Below, piece after piece: positions 16,237-26,396 of a stretch of DNA of 64,000 nucleotides. Each line of letters begins with the position of its first letter. Position 1 is the first letter of the stretch. The notes beneath the pieces were generated by a model that saw nothing but the letters and a program-made list of their open reading frames with translations, did no database searches and was not told where the DNA came from. The translations under genes and the position numbers were made by a program. Origin of the DNA: Arenibacter algicola (GTDB lineage Bacteria; Bacteroidota; Bacteroidia; Flavobacteriales; Flavobacteriaceae); NCBI RefSeq assembly GCF_000733925.1, contig NZ_JPOO01000003.1, positions 310,001 through 374,000 of the forward strand, given 5' to 3'.

Positions 16237-17340
16237 TTATAAATTTTTGAAGTAGGCATTTCTTCCTTTTCCAAGGAAGGTGCTACCGTTACTTGGAATA
16301 TTTATTTTTGCAAAAAGAATTACTGAAATAATTAAAGCAATCGTCATAAAAACAGAGAGTACAAAACTCTCATTGATATTCAAGTCTCTTGACACCATGG
16401 CTATTGTAATAGCAAAAATACTCACTACACCAAGTATGGCACTTATCTTCCAATGCGCAAAACCTAAAAGTGAAAATTGATGATGTATATGATTTTTATC
16501 TGGATAAAAGGGGCTTTTCCCCATATATAACCTTATAATAAACACCCTGGTCGTATCGATTAGTGGAAGAAGCAAAGGGGCACAGGCCAACACAAGAGTA
16601 TTGTCCGTTTGAAGTATATTATTTTCCAAATATCCCACATTAGAGATAATGACCCCTTGAAATACGAGAAGTAAACCAATTAACATGGATCCAGTATCCC
16701 CCATAAACATCTTTCTTTTCTTTGAAAAATTGAATACCAAAAAAGACAGTAAGGCCCCAATAATAGCACAGGACAATAACAACATGGATGCATTACCTGT
16801 TGCATAGAAAATGATTCCGTACCAAACAGAGCAAATTATGGCCTGAGTACTGGCAAGTCCATCAACACCATCTATTAGATTGAAAGCATTTATAAACAAT
16901 ACAAAAACAAATAAGGTGAACAGGCCAGAAACGATTGGAGGAAAAAGATCTACACCCACCAATCCATGCAATCCTAGAAACTCAGCTTTGGAAAATACCA
17001 CAAGTAAGAAAGCTGCCGCTATTTGACCTATTACCTTATACATGGGACGAAGGGATACCAGATCATCTGTTAGCCCTATAAAAAATATAATAATCATGCC
17101 ACCAAGTACATAAAAAAGGGAATGTAGCCCATCACTTGGAGCAAAACAGAATAAGGTCATTGAGATGCCCAAAAAAATTGCAACCCCTCCAAGTGGTGTA
17201 ACTCTACCTGCATGGGAGCTACGGGTACTTACAAAACATGTAATCTGCTTTACAAGCCCTATTTTTCTAATAAATGGTGCACATATATAGGTAACCAATG
17301 CTGACACCAATATAGATAAAAAGTAATATCCAAGCTCCAT
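16237..17340 (-). CDS. Undecaprenyl-phosphate sugar-1-phosphate transferase (MraY/WecA family)
   Basis: I start the protein at the ATG at 17340 (MELGYYFLSILVSALVTYIC), giving 367 residues. The longer open frame upstream has no family match. About ten TM segments are visible. The family signatures are AGRVTPLGGVAIFLG, the catalytic Asp motif FIGLTDDLVSLRP, NAFNLIDGVDGLAS, FMGDTGSMLIG and the C-terminal cytoplasmic KNHIHHQF. WecA-type enzymes transfer HexNAc-1-phosphate to undecaprenyl phosphate. This is the probable first step of the repeat unit built by the locus on the other strand. It is co-oriented with the NusG-like gene. Confidence 0.92.
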   Translation of the reverse strand: MELGYYFLSILVSALVTYICAPFIRKIGLVKQITCFVSTRSSHAGRVTPLGGVAIFLGISMTLFCFAPSDGLHSLFYVLGGMIIIFFIGLTDDLVSLRPMYKVIGQIAAAFLLVVFSKAEFLGLHGLVGVDLFPPIVSGLFTLFVFVLFINAFNLIDGVDGLASTQAIICSVWYGIIFYATGNASMLLLSCAIIGALLSFLVFNFSKKRKMFMGDTGSMLIGLLLVFQGVIISNVGYLENNILQTDNTLVLACAPLLLPLIDTTRVFIIRLYMGKSPFYPDKNHIHHQFSLLGFAHWKISAILGVVSIFAITIAMVSRDLNINESFVLSVFMTIALIISVILFAKINIPSNGSTFLGKGRNAYFKNL

Positions 17341-17599
17341 AATTAATATGATGATTATATTATTAGTAGGAAAAATCCTTCTTTTTTTAAAATTCAAATT
17401 TATCAGATTTAATGGAGTTTTATACCTTAAATACTCCACAGTTAACCACCGTATCATAAACAATATAAGTGGGGTCAGATCGATAATAAATGGTAAATGG
17501 GTAAAGATTAACGCAGTTAGAAAACAGATAATCTGCACTGTTTTACTCGCAAAACCTAAAACAAAACTTATTTGCACTCACGATACAACCTCTATATAA

Positions 17600-18241
17600 C
17601 CAAATCTTATTACAGTACTGCCACGATAGCCATAGCTGTTGGTATTTAGCAAACACTAGCCATAAAGTATGCTGAATGACTCTTATAAAATCAAGTAATG
17701 TGCTACTTTAACTACATTATTTGATTAAAAAAATTTACATCTGTTACCGGGAGGTGGGCTTAATTTTCATTTTTAAGACATCTCCTAATCATAAAAGCAA
17801 TCCAGTTGTTAGAAAATAATTATAAAGCGCTTATTTGGATTGTGCAGAGTGTTATATCCAATTTTAATAATATTGAAATAACTAATTACACTAAAAATTG
17901 ACCGCTTATTACCACATGTTGCCACTTGATACTTTGCGTCTGGTCGTTACAATTGTTTATATAATTTTGCGGGTTGATAAAGTCGTGAAATACTTTTTTC
18001 ACCTCAATTTAACTTATTTGATATACAGTGACTGTGGGTGACTGCGGCGGAGCCATGTCCTGGTCTGATTATTTATCCTTCTATTTTCGGAAGGTTTATA
18101 ATAAAAGTACTTTATGTTGCCGGCTTAGCACGGCCTAAAGATAAATCGGTATTGGATTTTTGTGGCTTGCTAAATAAATATTAGCAAAAAAAATATAAAA
18201 GAAACCGGAATAGATTTAATAAAGTAAATACAAATACATAA
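17600..18241 (+). promoter_or_regulatory. Long leader region of the polysaccharide operon
   Basis: About 640 bp without a gene lie between the divergent WecA-like gene and the plus-strand sugar genes. The right half (18040-18165) is locally GC-richer and contains short inverted repeats around GCCGGC and CGGCC. A leader of this kind is where UpxY-type NusG proteins are recruited. I cannot identify the recruitment sequence itself. Confidence 0.4.
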
Positions 18242-18578
18242 ATGGATACTGATATTAAAATAGCTGTTATAGGATTAGGTTATTTAGGCTTGTCATTAGC
18301 CCATTCATCGGTAACCAAATATCCTGTGGTTGACGTCAAAATCCCAACGGAACTTATCCTGCGGTAATCCCGTTTTTGTGAAGCAATTTATGAACCACGA
18401 AAGCCCGGTGACAAATGGTGATGGCATCTATTCTAGGGACTATAGCTCTATATACATGTGGTACAGATAAATCTATTGGCCATCACCACAGTAAATGAAG
18501 CAGCCCTAAACCAAGTGTACAACACATTGATAAAGGTATTGAAGAGGCTGTGGAGTGGAATTGGGGGAATCTTAATAA
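18242..18578 (+). pseudogene. N-terminal remnant of a nucleotide-sugar 6-dehydrogenase
   Basis: An ATG at 18242 opens a 41-codon frame reading IKIAVIGLGYLGLSLAHSS and KYPVVDVKI before a TAA at 18365-18367. The GxGxxG-like Rossmann start and the KYPVV segment match the N-terminus of UDP-sugar 6-dehydrogenases of the WbpA/TviB type, which are normally over 400 residues. The rest up to manC (18579) has stops in all frames and holds no intact continuation. The operon probably once began with this dehydrogenase and lost it by an internal deletion. Confidence 0.7.
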
Positions 18579-19607
18579 ATGAATCAATTGAATAAAATTT
18601 ATAATGCAATCCTTAGTGGAGGATCCGGCACCAGATTATGGCCCTTGTCTCGAGAGAGCAGACCCAAACAGTTTTTACCATTGTTTCATGGAAAATCGCT
18701 CTTTCAAGAAACGGTAATCCGAAATGCTAATTTGGTGGACGATTTTATGATCATTACCAATGAAAAGCAATACGAAGCAGCCTATCAACAGGCTGCAGAG
18801 CTAAACCAACCCCTATCGAAAAAGATTATAGAACCTATAGGCCGTAACACAGCTCCGGCCATTACCCTAGCTTGTTTAAGTGTGAATGCTGAGGATATTT
18901 TGTTTGTAACGCCTTCGGACCAAATGATTGGAGACAGTGATATTTATAGAAAAAACCTAGATCGCGCTATTCAATTAGCCAAAGACGGCTATTTGGTCAC
19001 CTTTGGTATTCAACCTACTAAACCCGAAACAGGTTTTGGATACATTGAACACCAAGAAGAGAATGTGGTAAGATTTACCGAAAAACCCGCCTATAAAACC
19101 GCGATGGAATTTTTAGAGCAAGGTAATTTTTTATGGAACAGTGGCATGTTCTGTTTTAAAGCTGGCATATTTTTAGAAGAAATAAAAAAACACCACCCGG
19201 CTATCTATGAAGCGAGTGTTGAAGCTTTTAAAAAAAGTACAGAAGGACTAGTTGCTTTAGATGCCATGGAAGCTATCCCTAGTGAGAGTGTGGACTATGC
19301 CGTTTTTGAAAAAAGTGATCGTATAAAGGTTGTTCCTTCCTCTTTTTATTGGACAGACCTAGGCTCTTTTGACGCCATGCTCGATTATCATGAAAAACAA
19401 CCTATATGCTGCTTAAAAACCATTAATGGTGAAGACAATCACAACACCCACGCCCTTGCTACCAAAGCGGTATATGGTATAGGAATAGAAGATATATTGG
19501 TTATAGATACCAAAGATGCTCTTTTCTTGATGAAAAAAGGACAATCAGATAAAGTAAAAGCAATATACAACCAGGCTAAGTCATCAGAGCCAGCATTACT
19601 ACATTAA
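18579..19607 (+). CDS. manC: Mannose-1-phosphate guanylyltransferase
   Basis: The 342-residue enzyme makes GDP-mannose from mannose-1-phosphate and GTP. It opens with the pyrophosphorylase signature ILSGGSGTRLWPLSRESRPK and has IIEPIGRNTAPAITLA, FVTPSDQMI, ETGFGYIE, FTEKPAYKTA and NSGMFCFKAG. The length corresponds to the nucleotidyltransferase domain alone, without the cupin isomerase domain of bifunctional ManC/AlgA. It is followed 4 bp later by gmd, which uses its product. Together with fcl the genes make GDP-L-fucose. Confidence 0.95.
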   Translation: MNQLNKIYNAILSGGSGTRLWPLSRESRPKQFLPLFHGKSLFQETVIRNANLVDDFMIITNEKQYEAAYQQAAELNQPLSKKIIEPIGRNTAPAITLACLSVNAEDILFVTPSDQMIGDSDIYRKNLDRAIQLAKDGYLVTFGIQPTKPETGFGYIEHQEENVVRFTEKPAYKTAMEFLEQGNFLWNSGMFCFKAGIFLEEIKKHHPAIYEASVEAFKKSTEGLVALDAMEAIPSESVDYAVFEKSDRIKVVPSSFYWTDLGSFDAMLDYHEKQPICCLKTINGEDNHNTHALATKAVYGIGIEDILVIDTKDALFLMKKGQSDKVKAIYNQAKSSEPALLH

Positions 19608-19611
19608 AATT

Positions 19612-20730
19612 ATGAGTCAGAAAGTAGCATTTATTACAGGGGTTACCGGACAGGACGGCGCTTATTTAAGTGAGTTCCTTTTAAAGAAAGGTTATGAAGT
19701 ACATGGATTAAAACGTCGTTCTTCCATGTTCAACACGGATAGGGTAGATCATTTATACCAAGATCCCCATATTGAAGATCGCAATTTTATATTGCACTAT
19801 GGGGATATGACCGATAGTACCAACCTTATTCGTTTGATTCAAGAAATTCAGCCAGATGAGATATACAACCTGGCTGCTATGAGTCACGTTCATGTATCCT
19901 TCGAGGTGCCAGAATATACAGGAAATGCAGATGGCTTAGGTACTCTAAGAATTTTAGATGCGGTACGTTTATTAGGATTAGAGAAGAAAACTCGTATTTA
20001 TCAAGCTTCTACTTCAGAATTATATGGTAAGGTACAGGAAGTACCACAATCAGAAACTACGCCATTCTATCCTCGTAGTCCTTATGCCGTTGCCAAGATG
20101 TATGCGTTTTGGATTACCGTTAACTACCGGGAAGCTTATGGCATGTATGCTTGTAATGGTATTTTATTCAACCATGAATCTCCTATACGTGGAGAAACTT
20201 TTGTTACCCGTAAGATTACCAGGGCCACAGCGCGTATTGCCTTAGGTTTACAGGATAAGTTTTATTTGGGTAACTTGGATGCTCAACGCGACTGGGGGCA
20301 TGCAAAAGATTATGTCCGAATGATGTGGATGATCCTACAAGCCAAAGAGGCTGAGGATTGGGTAATAGCAACTGGGAAAACTACCACAGTTCGTGAATTT
20401 GTACGTATGGCTTTTGCTCATGTAGGTATTGAATTGGAATTTAGGGGAAGAGGTGTAGGCGAGAGGGCATATGTTGCAGCTTGCATCAATCCTGATTATC
20501 AATTGCCCATTGGGAAAGAAGTATTAGCTGTAGATTCGCGTTATTTCCGTCCTACGGAGGTAGACCTTTTAATAGGAGATCCCACCAAGGCCCAAACTAA
20601 ATTAGGTTGGGAGTGTAGGTATGAGCTTAAGGATTTAGTAGAAGAAATGATGGAAAGCGATGTGGAACTTATGCGCAAGGAAACTCATTTAAAAGAAGGT
20701 GGGTATCAGATTATGAATTATTACGAATAA
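19612..20730 (+). CDS. gmd: GDP-mannose 4,6-dehydratase
   Basis: The 372-residue short-chain dehydrogenase converts GDP-mannose to GDP-4-keto-6-deoxymannose. The Rossmann motif is FITGVTGQDGAYLSEFLL. The active site has STSELYG and the YxxxK pair in PRSPYAVAKMYAFW. NHESPIRGETFVTRKITRA is the diagnostic GMD segment. The gene lies between manC (4-bp gap) and fcl. A 338-bp gap follows before fcl. Confidence 0.97.
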   Translation: MSQKVAFITGVTGQDGAYLSEFLLKKGYEVHGLKRRSSMFNTDRVDHLYQDPHIEDRNFILHYGDMTDSTNLIRLIQEIQPDEIYNLAAMSHVHVSFEVPEYTGNADGLGTLRILDAVRLLGLEKKTRIYQASTSELYGKVQEVPQSETTPFYPRSPYAVAKMYAFWITVNYREAYGMYACNGILFNHESPIRGETFVTRKITRATARIALGLQDKFYLGNLDAQRDWGHAKDYVRMMWMILQAKEAEDWVIATGKTTTVREFVRMAFAHVGIELEFRGRGVGERAYVAACINPDYQLPIGKEVLAVDSRYFRPTEVDLLIGDPTKAQTKLGWECRYELKDLVEEMMESDVELMRKETHLKEGGYQIMNYYE

Positions 20731-21068
20731 AGCACTAATAAGGTATTGTGGGTATTTTGAGTAGAGTCGATTTATGAATTAAAATACTCGACTTTAATTT
20801 TTTCTTATTAATGAATTTCTCCTAAAGACTATTATTTAGGAATTCATTTCTCATGATTTAATACTTTTTGAGAATTTAGAGTTGGTTTTCTTCTCAACTT
20901 ATGCAGGCTTCGATGTTCGTTGTATATAAGCTATTGATTCATATTTTGTATTCTGATGGACAAGATTAAAGTGGAAGTGGTTTATTATTTTCAATTCTTA
21001 AAATATATATTATCCACGAAACAAGATTAAGTTAAAAACAACACTATAATTTACTCAACTAAAAAAGA
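20731..21068. other. 338-bp gap between gmd and fcl
   Basis: AT-rich sequence with no gene or clear terminator. It may carry an internal promoter for fcl and the genes behind it. Confidence 0.4.
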
Positions 21069-22019
21069 ATGAATAAACATTCAAAGATATACATAGCTGG
21101 TCATAAAGGTATGGTAGGTTCAGCTGTATGGAGAGCCCTAACGGCTGCTGGCTACAACAACCTAATTGGAAAAAGCAGCAAGGAACTGGACTTACGCAAC
21201 CAACAAGCCGTGAATGCTTTTTTTGAAACCGAAAAACCAGAAGCCGTGATTGATGCCGCGGCGCGAGTGGGAGGTATTTTGGCCAATAACGATTTTCCCT
21301 ATCAGTTTTTGATGGAGAACCTGCAAATACAGAACAACCTTATTGATGCGGCCCACAAGAATGAGGTAAACAAATTTATCTTTTTAGGGAGTTCTTGCAT
21401 TTACCCAAAATTGGCACCGCAACCGCTTAAGGAAGAGTATTTGCTTACAGATACACTAGAGCCTACTAATGAGTGGTATGCCATAGCTAAAATTGCTGGT
21501 GTTAAAGCTTGTGAAGCTATTAGAAAACAGTATAATAAGGACTTTGTAAGTTTAATGCCTACCAATTTATATGGCCCGTTCGACAATTTTGACTTAAAAA
21601 CTTCCCATGTATTGCCGGCCTTAATCCGTAAGTTTCACGAGGCTAAAGAAAACAATAACGCCCCAGTAACCCTATGGGGAAGTGGCAGCCCCATGCGGGA
21701 GTTTCTGCATGTAGACGACATGGCACGAGCGGTTTTGTTTGCCGTAGAAAATATATTACCAGATCATTTGCACAATGTAGGCACTGGCACGGATTTAACT
21801 ATAAAATCCCTGGCAGAACAAATCCAACAGACCGTTGGCCATAAAGGAGAAATTTTTTGGGATAGTACAAAACCCGATGGTACACCACGCAAATTAATGA
21901 ATGTAGACAAGCTTAAAGCTGCCGGTTGGGAAGCACAGATAAGTTTGGAGAAAGGTATAACTGATACATATAACTGGTTTGTAAAAAATCAAAATGATTT
22001 TAAAGAGGTAAAGTTATAA
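21069..22019 (+). CDS. fcl: GDP-L-fucose synthase
   Basis: The 316-residue epimerase/reductase completes GDP-L-fucose synthesis from the Gmd product with NADPH. The signatures are YIAGHKGMVGSAVWRAL, AARVGGILANN, FLGSSCIYPK and the catalytic YxxxK in NEWYAIAKIAG. MPTNLYGP and SPMREFLHVDD are typical of the family. The next gene, a flippase, starts at the base after the stop, so translation is probably coupled. Confidence 0.97.
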   Translation: MNKHSKIYIAGHKGMVGSAVWRALTAAGYNNLIGKSSKELDLRNQQAVNAFFETEKPEAVIDAAARVGGILANNDFPYQFLMENLQIQNNLIDAAHKNEVNKFIFLGSSCIYPKLAPQPLKEEYLLTDTLEPTNEWYAIAKIAGVKACEAIRKQYNKDFVSLMPTNLYGPFDNFDLKTSHVLPALIRKFHEAKENNNAPVTLWGSGSPMREFLHVDDMARAVLFAVENILPDHLHNVGTGTDLTIKSLAEQIQQTVGHKGEIFWDSTKPDGTPRKLMNVDKLKAAGWEAQISLEKGITDTYNWFVKNQNDFKEVKL

Positions 22020-23384
22020 ATGAAATTTTCTCTTTCTAATATTGCTGCAAACCTAGGTATCACAAGTGGCCGTACTAAAAATATTGTAAAACATATAGGA
22101 TGGTCCTTATTCTATAAAATTGGTAGCATCATAGCTAATTTTCTTTTAGTCCCGCTTACGATAAATTATCTGGACACTGAAAATTATGGAATTTGGTTAA
22201 CTTTAAGCTCTTTTATAAGTTGGTTTTCATTTTTTGATATTGGTTTAGGGAATGGACTTAGAAATAAGTTTGCTGAGGCCAAAACGCTTGGGAATTACAA
22301 AGATGCCCAGGCATTTGTGAGTACCGCATATTTTACTATAGGAACAATTAGCATGTTTCTGTTTTTAGTTTTAATTTTAATTAACCCACTAATAAATTGG
22401 GCTGCCTTATTCAATACTCAAGAAATCTTACAAGATGAACTTTCTTTACTATTGCCTATAATATTCGGATTTTTTGCATTGCAATTAGTGGTTAAATTAA
22501 TCACAAGTATTTACCAGGCTGATCAAAATCATTCTATACAGGGGAAAATTCAGTTTTTCGGTCAGGTATTGTTATTACTAGTTATTTTTCTTTTGACTAA
22601 AACAGATCAAAGTTCATTACTTATTTTTGGAAGTATTTTTTCAGCCTTACCTGTTTTAATTTTAATTGGGCTTAATTTTTTTGCTTTTAACACAACTTTC
22701 AAAGCTTTTAAACCTAAATTTTCTCTATGGAAACAAGAATATTTGAAGGAAATTACAGGATTAGGTTTTAAATTTTTTGTGGTACAAATTGCTGTAATGG
22801 TACTATTTTCTACTGACAACTTTATTATTAGTAGGCTTTTTGGACCTGAGGAAGTTGTACCTTATAACGTTGCTTTTAAATATTTTTCAATAGTTACAAT
22901 GGCTTATACCATAATTATAACCCCTTATTGGTCATCTTTTACTGAAGCTTATGCCAAAAAAGATTTTGAATGGATAAAAAAATCTGTATCCAATATTCAA
23001 AAAATATGGTTATCAATTCCAGTTGGGCTTGTTGGCATGATTTTTCTAGCCGATTGGTTTTATGAGTTTTGGGTCGGTGATAAAGTAAAGGTGTCTATGC
23101 AATTATCTTTGGCAATGGCTTTCTTTGTGGTATTATTGACATTTAATATGATTTATGTAAATTTTATTAATGGGGTTGGTAAAATAAAACTTCAATTAAT
23201 AACTTCCCTTATTTCCATGTCTATTAATATTCCGTTGAGTATTTATTTGGGGAAGTATCTAGGTTGGGGTTCTACAGGGGTAATTTTGGCTACTTGCTTT
23301 AGTTTAGGATACTCTTTAATTCTAAGACCTATTCAATATTATAAATTAATTAATAACACCGCCAAGGGTATTTGGAATAAATAA
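22020..23384 (+). CDS. Polysaccharide flippase (Wzx-like, MOP superfamily)
   Basis: The 454-residue protein has 12 or more hydrophobic segments and the N-terminal pattern of the RfbX/Wzx group (YLDTENYGIWLTLSSFISWF, FDIGLGNGLRNKFAEA). It would flip lipid-linked repeat units across the inner membrane. It directly follows fcl and overlaps the next start by one base. Its presence implies a Wzx/Wzy-type pathway, but no Wzy polymerase gene is recognisable nearby. Confidence 0.9.
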   Translation: MKFSLSNIAANLGITSGRTKNIVKHIGWSLFYKIGSIIANFLLVPLTINYLDTENYGIWLTLSSFISWFSFFDIGLGNGLRNKFAEAKTLGNYKDAQAFVSTAYFTIGTISMFLFLVLILINPLINWAALFNTQEILQDELSLLLPIIFGFFALQLVVKLITSIYQADQNHSIQGKIQFFGQVLLLLVIFLLTKTDQSSLLIFGSIFSALPVLILIGLNFFAFNTTFKAFKPKFSLWKQEYLKEITGLGFKFFVVQIAVMVLFSTDNFIISRLFGPEEVVPYNVAFKYFSIVTMAYTIIITPYWSSFTEAYAKKDFEWIKKSVSNIQKIWLSIPVGLVGMIFLADWFYEFWVGDKVKVSMQLSLAMAFFVVLLTFNMIYVNFINGVGKIKLQLITSLISMSINIPLSIYLGKYLGWGSTGVILATCFSLGYSLILRPIQYYKLINNTAKGIWNK

Positions 23385-24433
23385 TGAGAAATTTTAATTT
23401 TTTAAAGACATATTACAAGGGCTATTTAAAAGCTCATTTAAGAAATCCTATTATTACCGATAACAGACCTTACAAAGATATAGGAATTCTAAATCCAGCC
23501 ATTGGAACTTCAAATTTGGGAGATTTAATTATTTACGATAGTGTTTATTATAATTTAAGAGAGATATATGATGAGGGTTTAGTAACAAATTTCCCTACCC
23601 AATTGTACAATTCTTTTGATGCGATGAATATGATGAGTCAAAAGGATTTATTATTTATTTCCGGAACCAATCTCTTGTCCTCTAACCTCGAAACCCAACA
23701 TCAGTGGAAAATTCACAAGGGGCATAAAAAGTTTCTAAATAATAAGGTTGTTCTTTTTGGATGTGGATGGTGGCAATATCAGAATGAAATAAATAGGTAC
23801 ACAAAAAACATTTATGAAGCCGTATTAAACAAAGAAGTATTGCACTCGGCAAGAGATCAATATACGGTTGATAAACTTAAAAATATAGGGATAAATAATA
23901 TTGTTAACACTACTTGTCCTACATTATGGAGTATTACCCCTGAAAAATGTAAACTTATTCCAAAATCTAAAGGAGAGGAAGTAGTTACCACTTTAACATT
24001 TTATCATAAAAATGCTAAACAAGATAAAAGAATGTTAGAAATTTTATCCCAAAACTATAAGAAAGTGCACTTATGGATACAAGGAATGAATGACGTATAT
24101 TATTATAATGAGATTAGTTCAGGATTTAATAATATTGAATTATTACCCCCAACAATGGAGGCTTATAATAAAATCTTACTGAAAAAAAATATAGATTATA
24201 TTGGCACACGTTTACATGCTGGCGTTCGTGCTCTTCAAAATAATGTACGCACACTAATTCTAGCAGTTGATAATCGAGCGCTCGAGATTGGAAAGGATGT
24301 AAATCTGAATGTAATAAAGAGAGAAGACGTAGAGGATACATTAAATTTCATAAACAATGAATACGTAACAATAATAAAATTACCTCTTGAAAATATCGAA
24401 ATTTGGAAAAAATCGCTTTATTCTAATAAATAA
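23384..24433 (+). CDS. Polysaccharide pyruvyl transferase family protein
   Basis: The 349-residue protein has the hallmarks of the polysaccharide pyruvyl transferase (WcaK/CsaB) family: NLGDLIIYDSVYYNL near the start, FISGTNLLSS, RDQYTVDKLKNIGI, TTCPTLWSI and near the end DYIGTRLHAGVRALQN, where the RLH segment is the conserved core. It would add a pyruvate ketal from PEP to a sugar of the repeat unit. It overlaps both neighbours by a single base. The exact acceptor is unknown. Confidence 0.85.
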   Translation: MRNFNFLKTYYKGYLKAHLRNPIITDNRPYKDIGILNPAIGTSNLGDLIIYDSVYYNLREIYDEGLVTNFPTQLYNSFDAMNMMSQKDLLFISGTNLLSSNLETQHQWKIHKGHKKFLNNKVVLFGCGWWQYQNEINRYTKNIYEAVLNKEVLHSARDQYTVDKLKNIGINNIVNTTCPTLWSITPEKCKLIPKSKGEEVVTTLTFYHKNAKQDKRMLEILSQNYKKVHLWIQGMNDVYYYNEISSGFNNIELLPPTMEAYNKILLKKNIDYIGTRLHAGVRALQNNVRTLILAVDNRALEIGKDVNLNVIKREDVEDTLNFINNEYVTIIKLPLENIEIWKKSLYSNK

Positions 24434-25683
24434 TGAAAATACTCTGGTTTACCAATACACCATCCTTATATAAAAAGAATGAAAAAGGCTATAATGGGGG
24501 AGGTTGGATTGAATCTTTAGAAAATATTATAACCAAGGAAAATGACATTGAATTAGCCGTTGGTTTTTTTCATGCAGATACTAATTTTAAGAAAAAAAAA
24601 GGAAAAACTACATATTACCCAATTCCTTTATATAATACCATAGTCAAAAAACTTAAACGTTATTTTTTTTATAATAATGATAAGAACGAAGTAAATTATT
24701 ATCTAAAAGTAATCAATGATTTCAAGCCTGATATAATTCATGTCTTTGGGTCAGAACAAAGTTTTGGGTTATTATCATTGTACACCAAGATTCCCGTAGT
24801 TATACATGTGCAGGGTATATTAAACCCATATTTAAATGCATATTATGCTCCTGGAAGTAATATGTTAGATTTAATAAAACAAAATCTTTTCAAACCACTT
24901 AAAATATTTAACTTAATACGCGGTATGTCAATTTTTAAATTTAATGCGCAACGAGAAGCTATTATATTAAAGAATTGTAAATATTATATGGGGCGTACAG
25001 AATGGGACAAGAATGTTACATCATTATATGCGCCAGAATCAAGATACTTTTATTGTAGTGAAGTACTTAGAGATTCCTTTTACGATGCGAAGGCCTGGCA
25101 ACAAAAAAAGCGCACTAAACTCATCCTTGTTTCTACAATTTCAAAAACTTCATACAAAGGATTTGATTTAATAATAAAGACCGCAAAAATACTGCAAGAA
25201 CTAAATAAAACTGATTTTGAATGGAATGTTTTCGGGATTAAAGAATATAATGAATGGGAAGCTAAATTAGGAATTAAATGTAGTAATGTTAATGTTTTTT
25301 TAAAAGGAGTAGCAGATAGCTCAACTTTAGTTAAGAATATTCAAGAATCAGATATTTTTATACATCCATCCTATATTGACAATAGCCCTAATAGCTTATG
25401 TGAAGCACAAGTGATTGGAATACCTGTTATTTCAACTAATGTTGGTGGTATTACAAGTTTAATTAAAAATGAGGAAACAGGCCTATTAATTCCGGCAAAC
25501 GACCCATATACGCTAGCTGCACGAATAATTGAAATTAAAAATAATAAATTAAAAGCAATTAAAATAGGTGACAATGCAAGAAGTAAGGCAAAATTGAGAC
25601 ATGATAAGGAAATAATCTTGAACGATTTGTTAGACGCTTATAAACAGATAAAAAATGCAAAAATTACTAATAAAAATATATAA
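24433..25683 (+). CDS. Glycosyltransferase, GT4-like (GT-B fold)
   Basis: The 416-residue protein has a GT-B layout. Its C-terminal half carries ILVSTISKTSYKGFDLII, VFLKGVADSSTLVKNI, IFIHPSYIDNSPNSLCEAQ (the E-x7-E donor-site type motif) and GLLIPANDPYTLAARI. It would transfer a nucleotide-activated sugar to the growing lipid-linked repeat unit. The start overlaps the end of the pyruvyl transferase gene and its own end overlaps the acyltransferase by 29 bp. It is the only clear glycosyltransferase in the plus-strand operon. Confidence 0.92.
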   Translation: MKILWFTNTPSLYKKNEKGYNGGGWIESLENIITKENDIELAVGFFHADTNFKKKKGKTTYYPIPLYNTIVKKLKRYFFYNNDKNEVNYYLKVINDFKPDIIHVFGSEQSFGLLSLYTKIPVVIHVQGILNPYLNAYYAPGSNMLDLIKQNLFKPLKIFNLIRGMSIFKFNAQREAIILKNCKYYMGRTEWDKNVTSLYAPESRYFYCSEVLRDSFYDAKAWQQKKRTKLILVSTISKTSYKGFDLIIKTAKILQELNKTDFEWNVFGIKEYNEWEAKLGIKCSNVNVFLKGVADSSTLVKNIQESDIFIHPSYIDNSPNSLCEAQVIGIPVISTNVGGITSLIKNEETGLLIPANDPYTLAARIIEIKNNKLKAIKIGDNARSKAKLRHDKEIILNDLLDAYKQIKNAKITNKNI

Positions 25684-26278
25684 AGGCTGTAAATTGCTAT
25701 ATAGACAATTGTTAGGTAAGTTTTCAAAATTGTACTGTTCGGTGTTATTTTATTTAAATGATGTGAATGTTGTTTCCTTTAGTAGTTTAGGCATTCCTTA
25801 CATACATAAAAGTATTAAAGCAAAGATTTTTGTTGGAGAAAATTTTAAAATGAACAACGGTGTAAAATACTCAGATTCTGGTTTAAATGGTAAATGTAGA
25901 ATTGAAGTTAGAGATAAAGCCATTTTAACAATTGGCAACAATGTGGGTATGAGTGACGTAACAATCACTTGCCATGAAAAAATTAATATAGGCAACAATG
26001 TTTTAATTGGTGTAGGAACACAAATTAGAGATACTGATAATCATTCCCTAAATCCACAAGATCGATTAATAGGATTAGATTGGGAAAATAAAAAAAATGC
26101 TTCTATTTTAATTGAAGATAATGTATTTATAGGTGCAAATTGTTTTATTCTTAAAGGTGTTACAATTGGTGAAAACACAATTATTGGTGCATGTTCTGTA
26201 GTAACTAAAAATATTCCGGCAAATCAGATTTGGGCGGGGAATCCAGCAATAATAATTAAATTAATAAAGACTAGTTGA
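25655..26278 (+). CDS. Left-handed beta-helix acyltransferase
   Basis: The 207-residue protein has hexapeptide repeats: IGNNVGMSDVTITCHEKINIGNNVLIG, IEDNVFIGANCFILKG and IGENTIIGACSVVTKNI, ending in WAGNPAIIIK. The catalytic histidine is likely in DTDNHSLNP, a variant of the DxDxH loop of the maltose/galactoside O-acetyltransferases. It probably O-acetylates the polysaccharide. The start overlaps the preceding glycosyltransferase by 29 bp. It is the last intact gene of the operon before the IS3-family element. Confidence 0.93.
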   Translation: MQKLLIKIYKGCKLLYRQLLGKFSKLYCSVLFYLNDVNVVSFSSLGIPYIHKSIKAKIFVGENFKMNNGVKYSDSGLNGKCRIEVRDKAILTIGNNVGMSDVTITCHEKINIGNNVLIGVGTQIRDTDNHSLNPQDRLIGLDWENKKNASILIEDNVFIGANCFILKGVTIGENTIIGACSVVTKNIPANQIWAGNPAIIIKLIKTS

Positions 26279-26396
26279 GGTTATGGAAAAACTATAAATG
26301 TATACCCATATATTCCTATAATCATTAATCTGCACAACTACAATAGATTTATTGACCGAAGAATTTATAGCATTTTTGCATTAATTTAAACTTCAT

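Noticed and set aside
17341..17577. N-terminal extension of the WecA-like protein
   Set aside because: The open frame continues upstream of MELGYYF, but the added 79 residues have no family match and would add extra hydrophobic sequence before the normal first TM helix.
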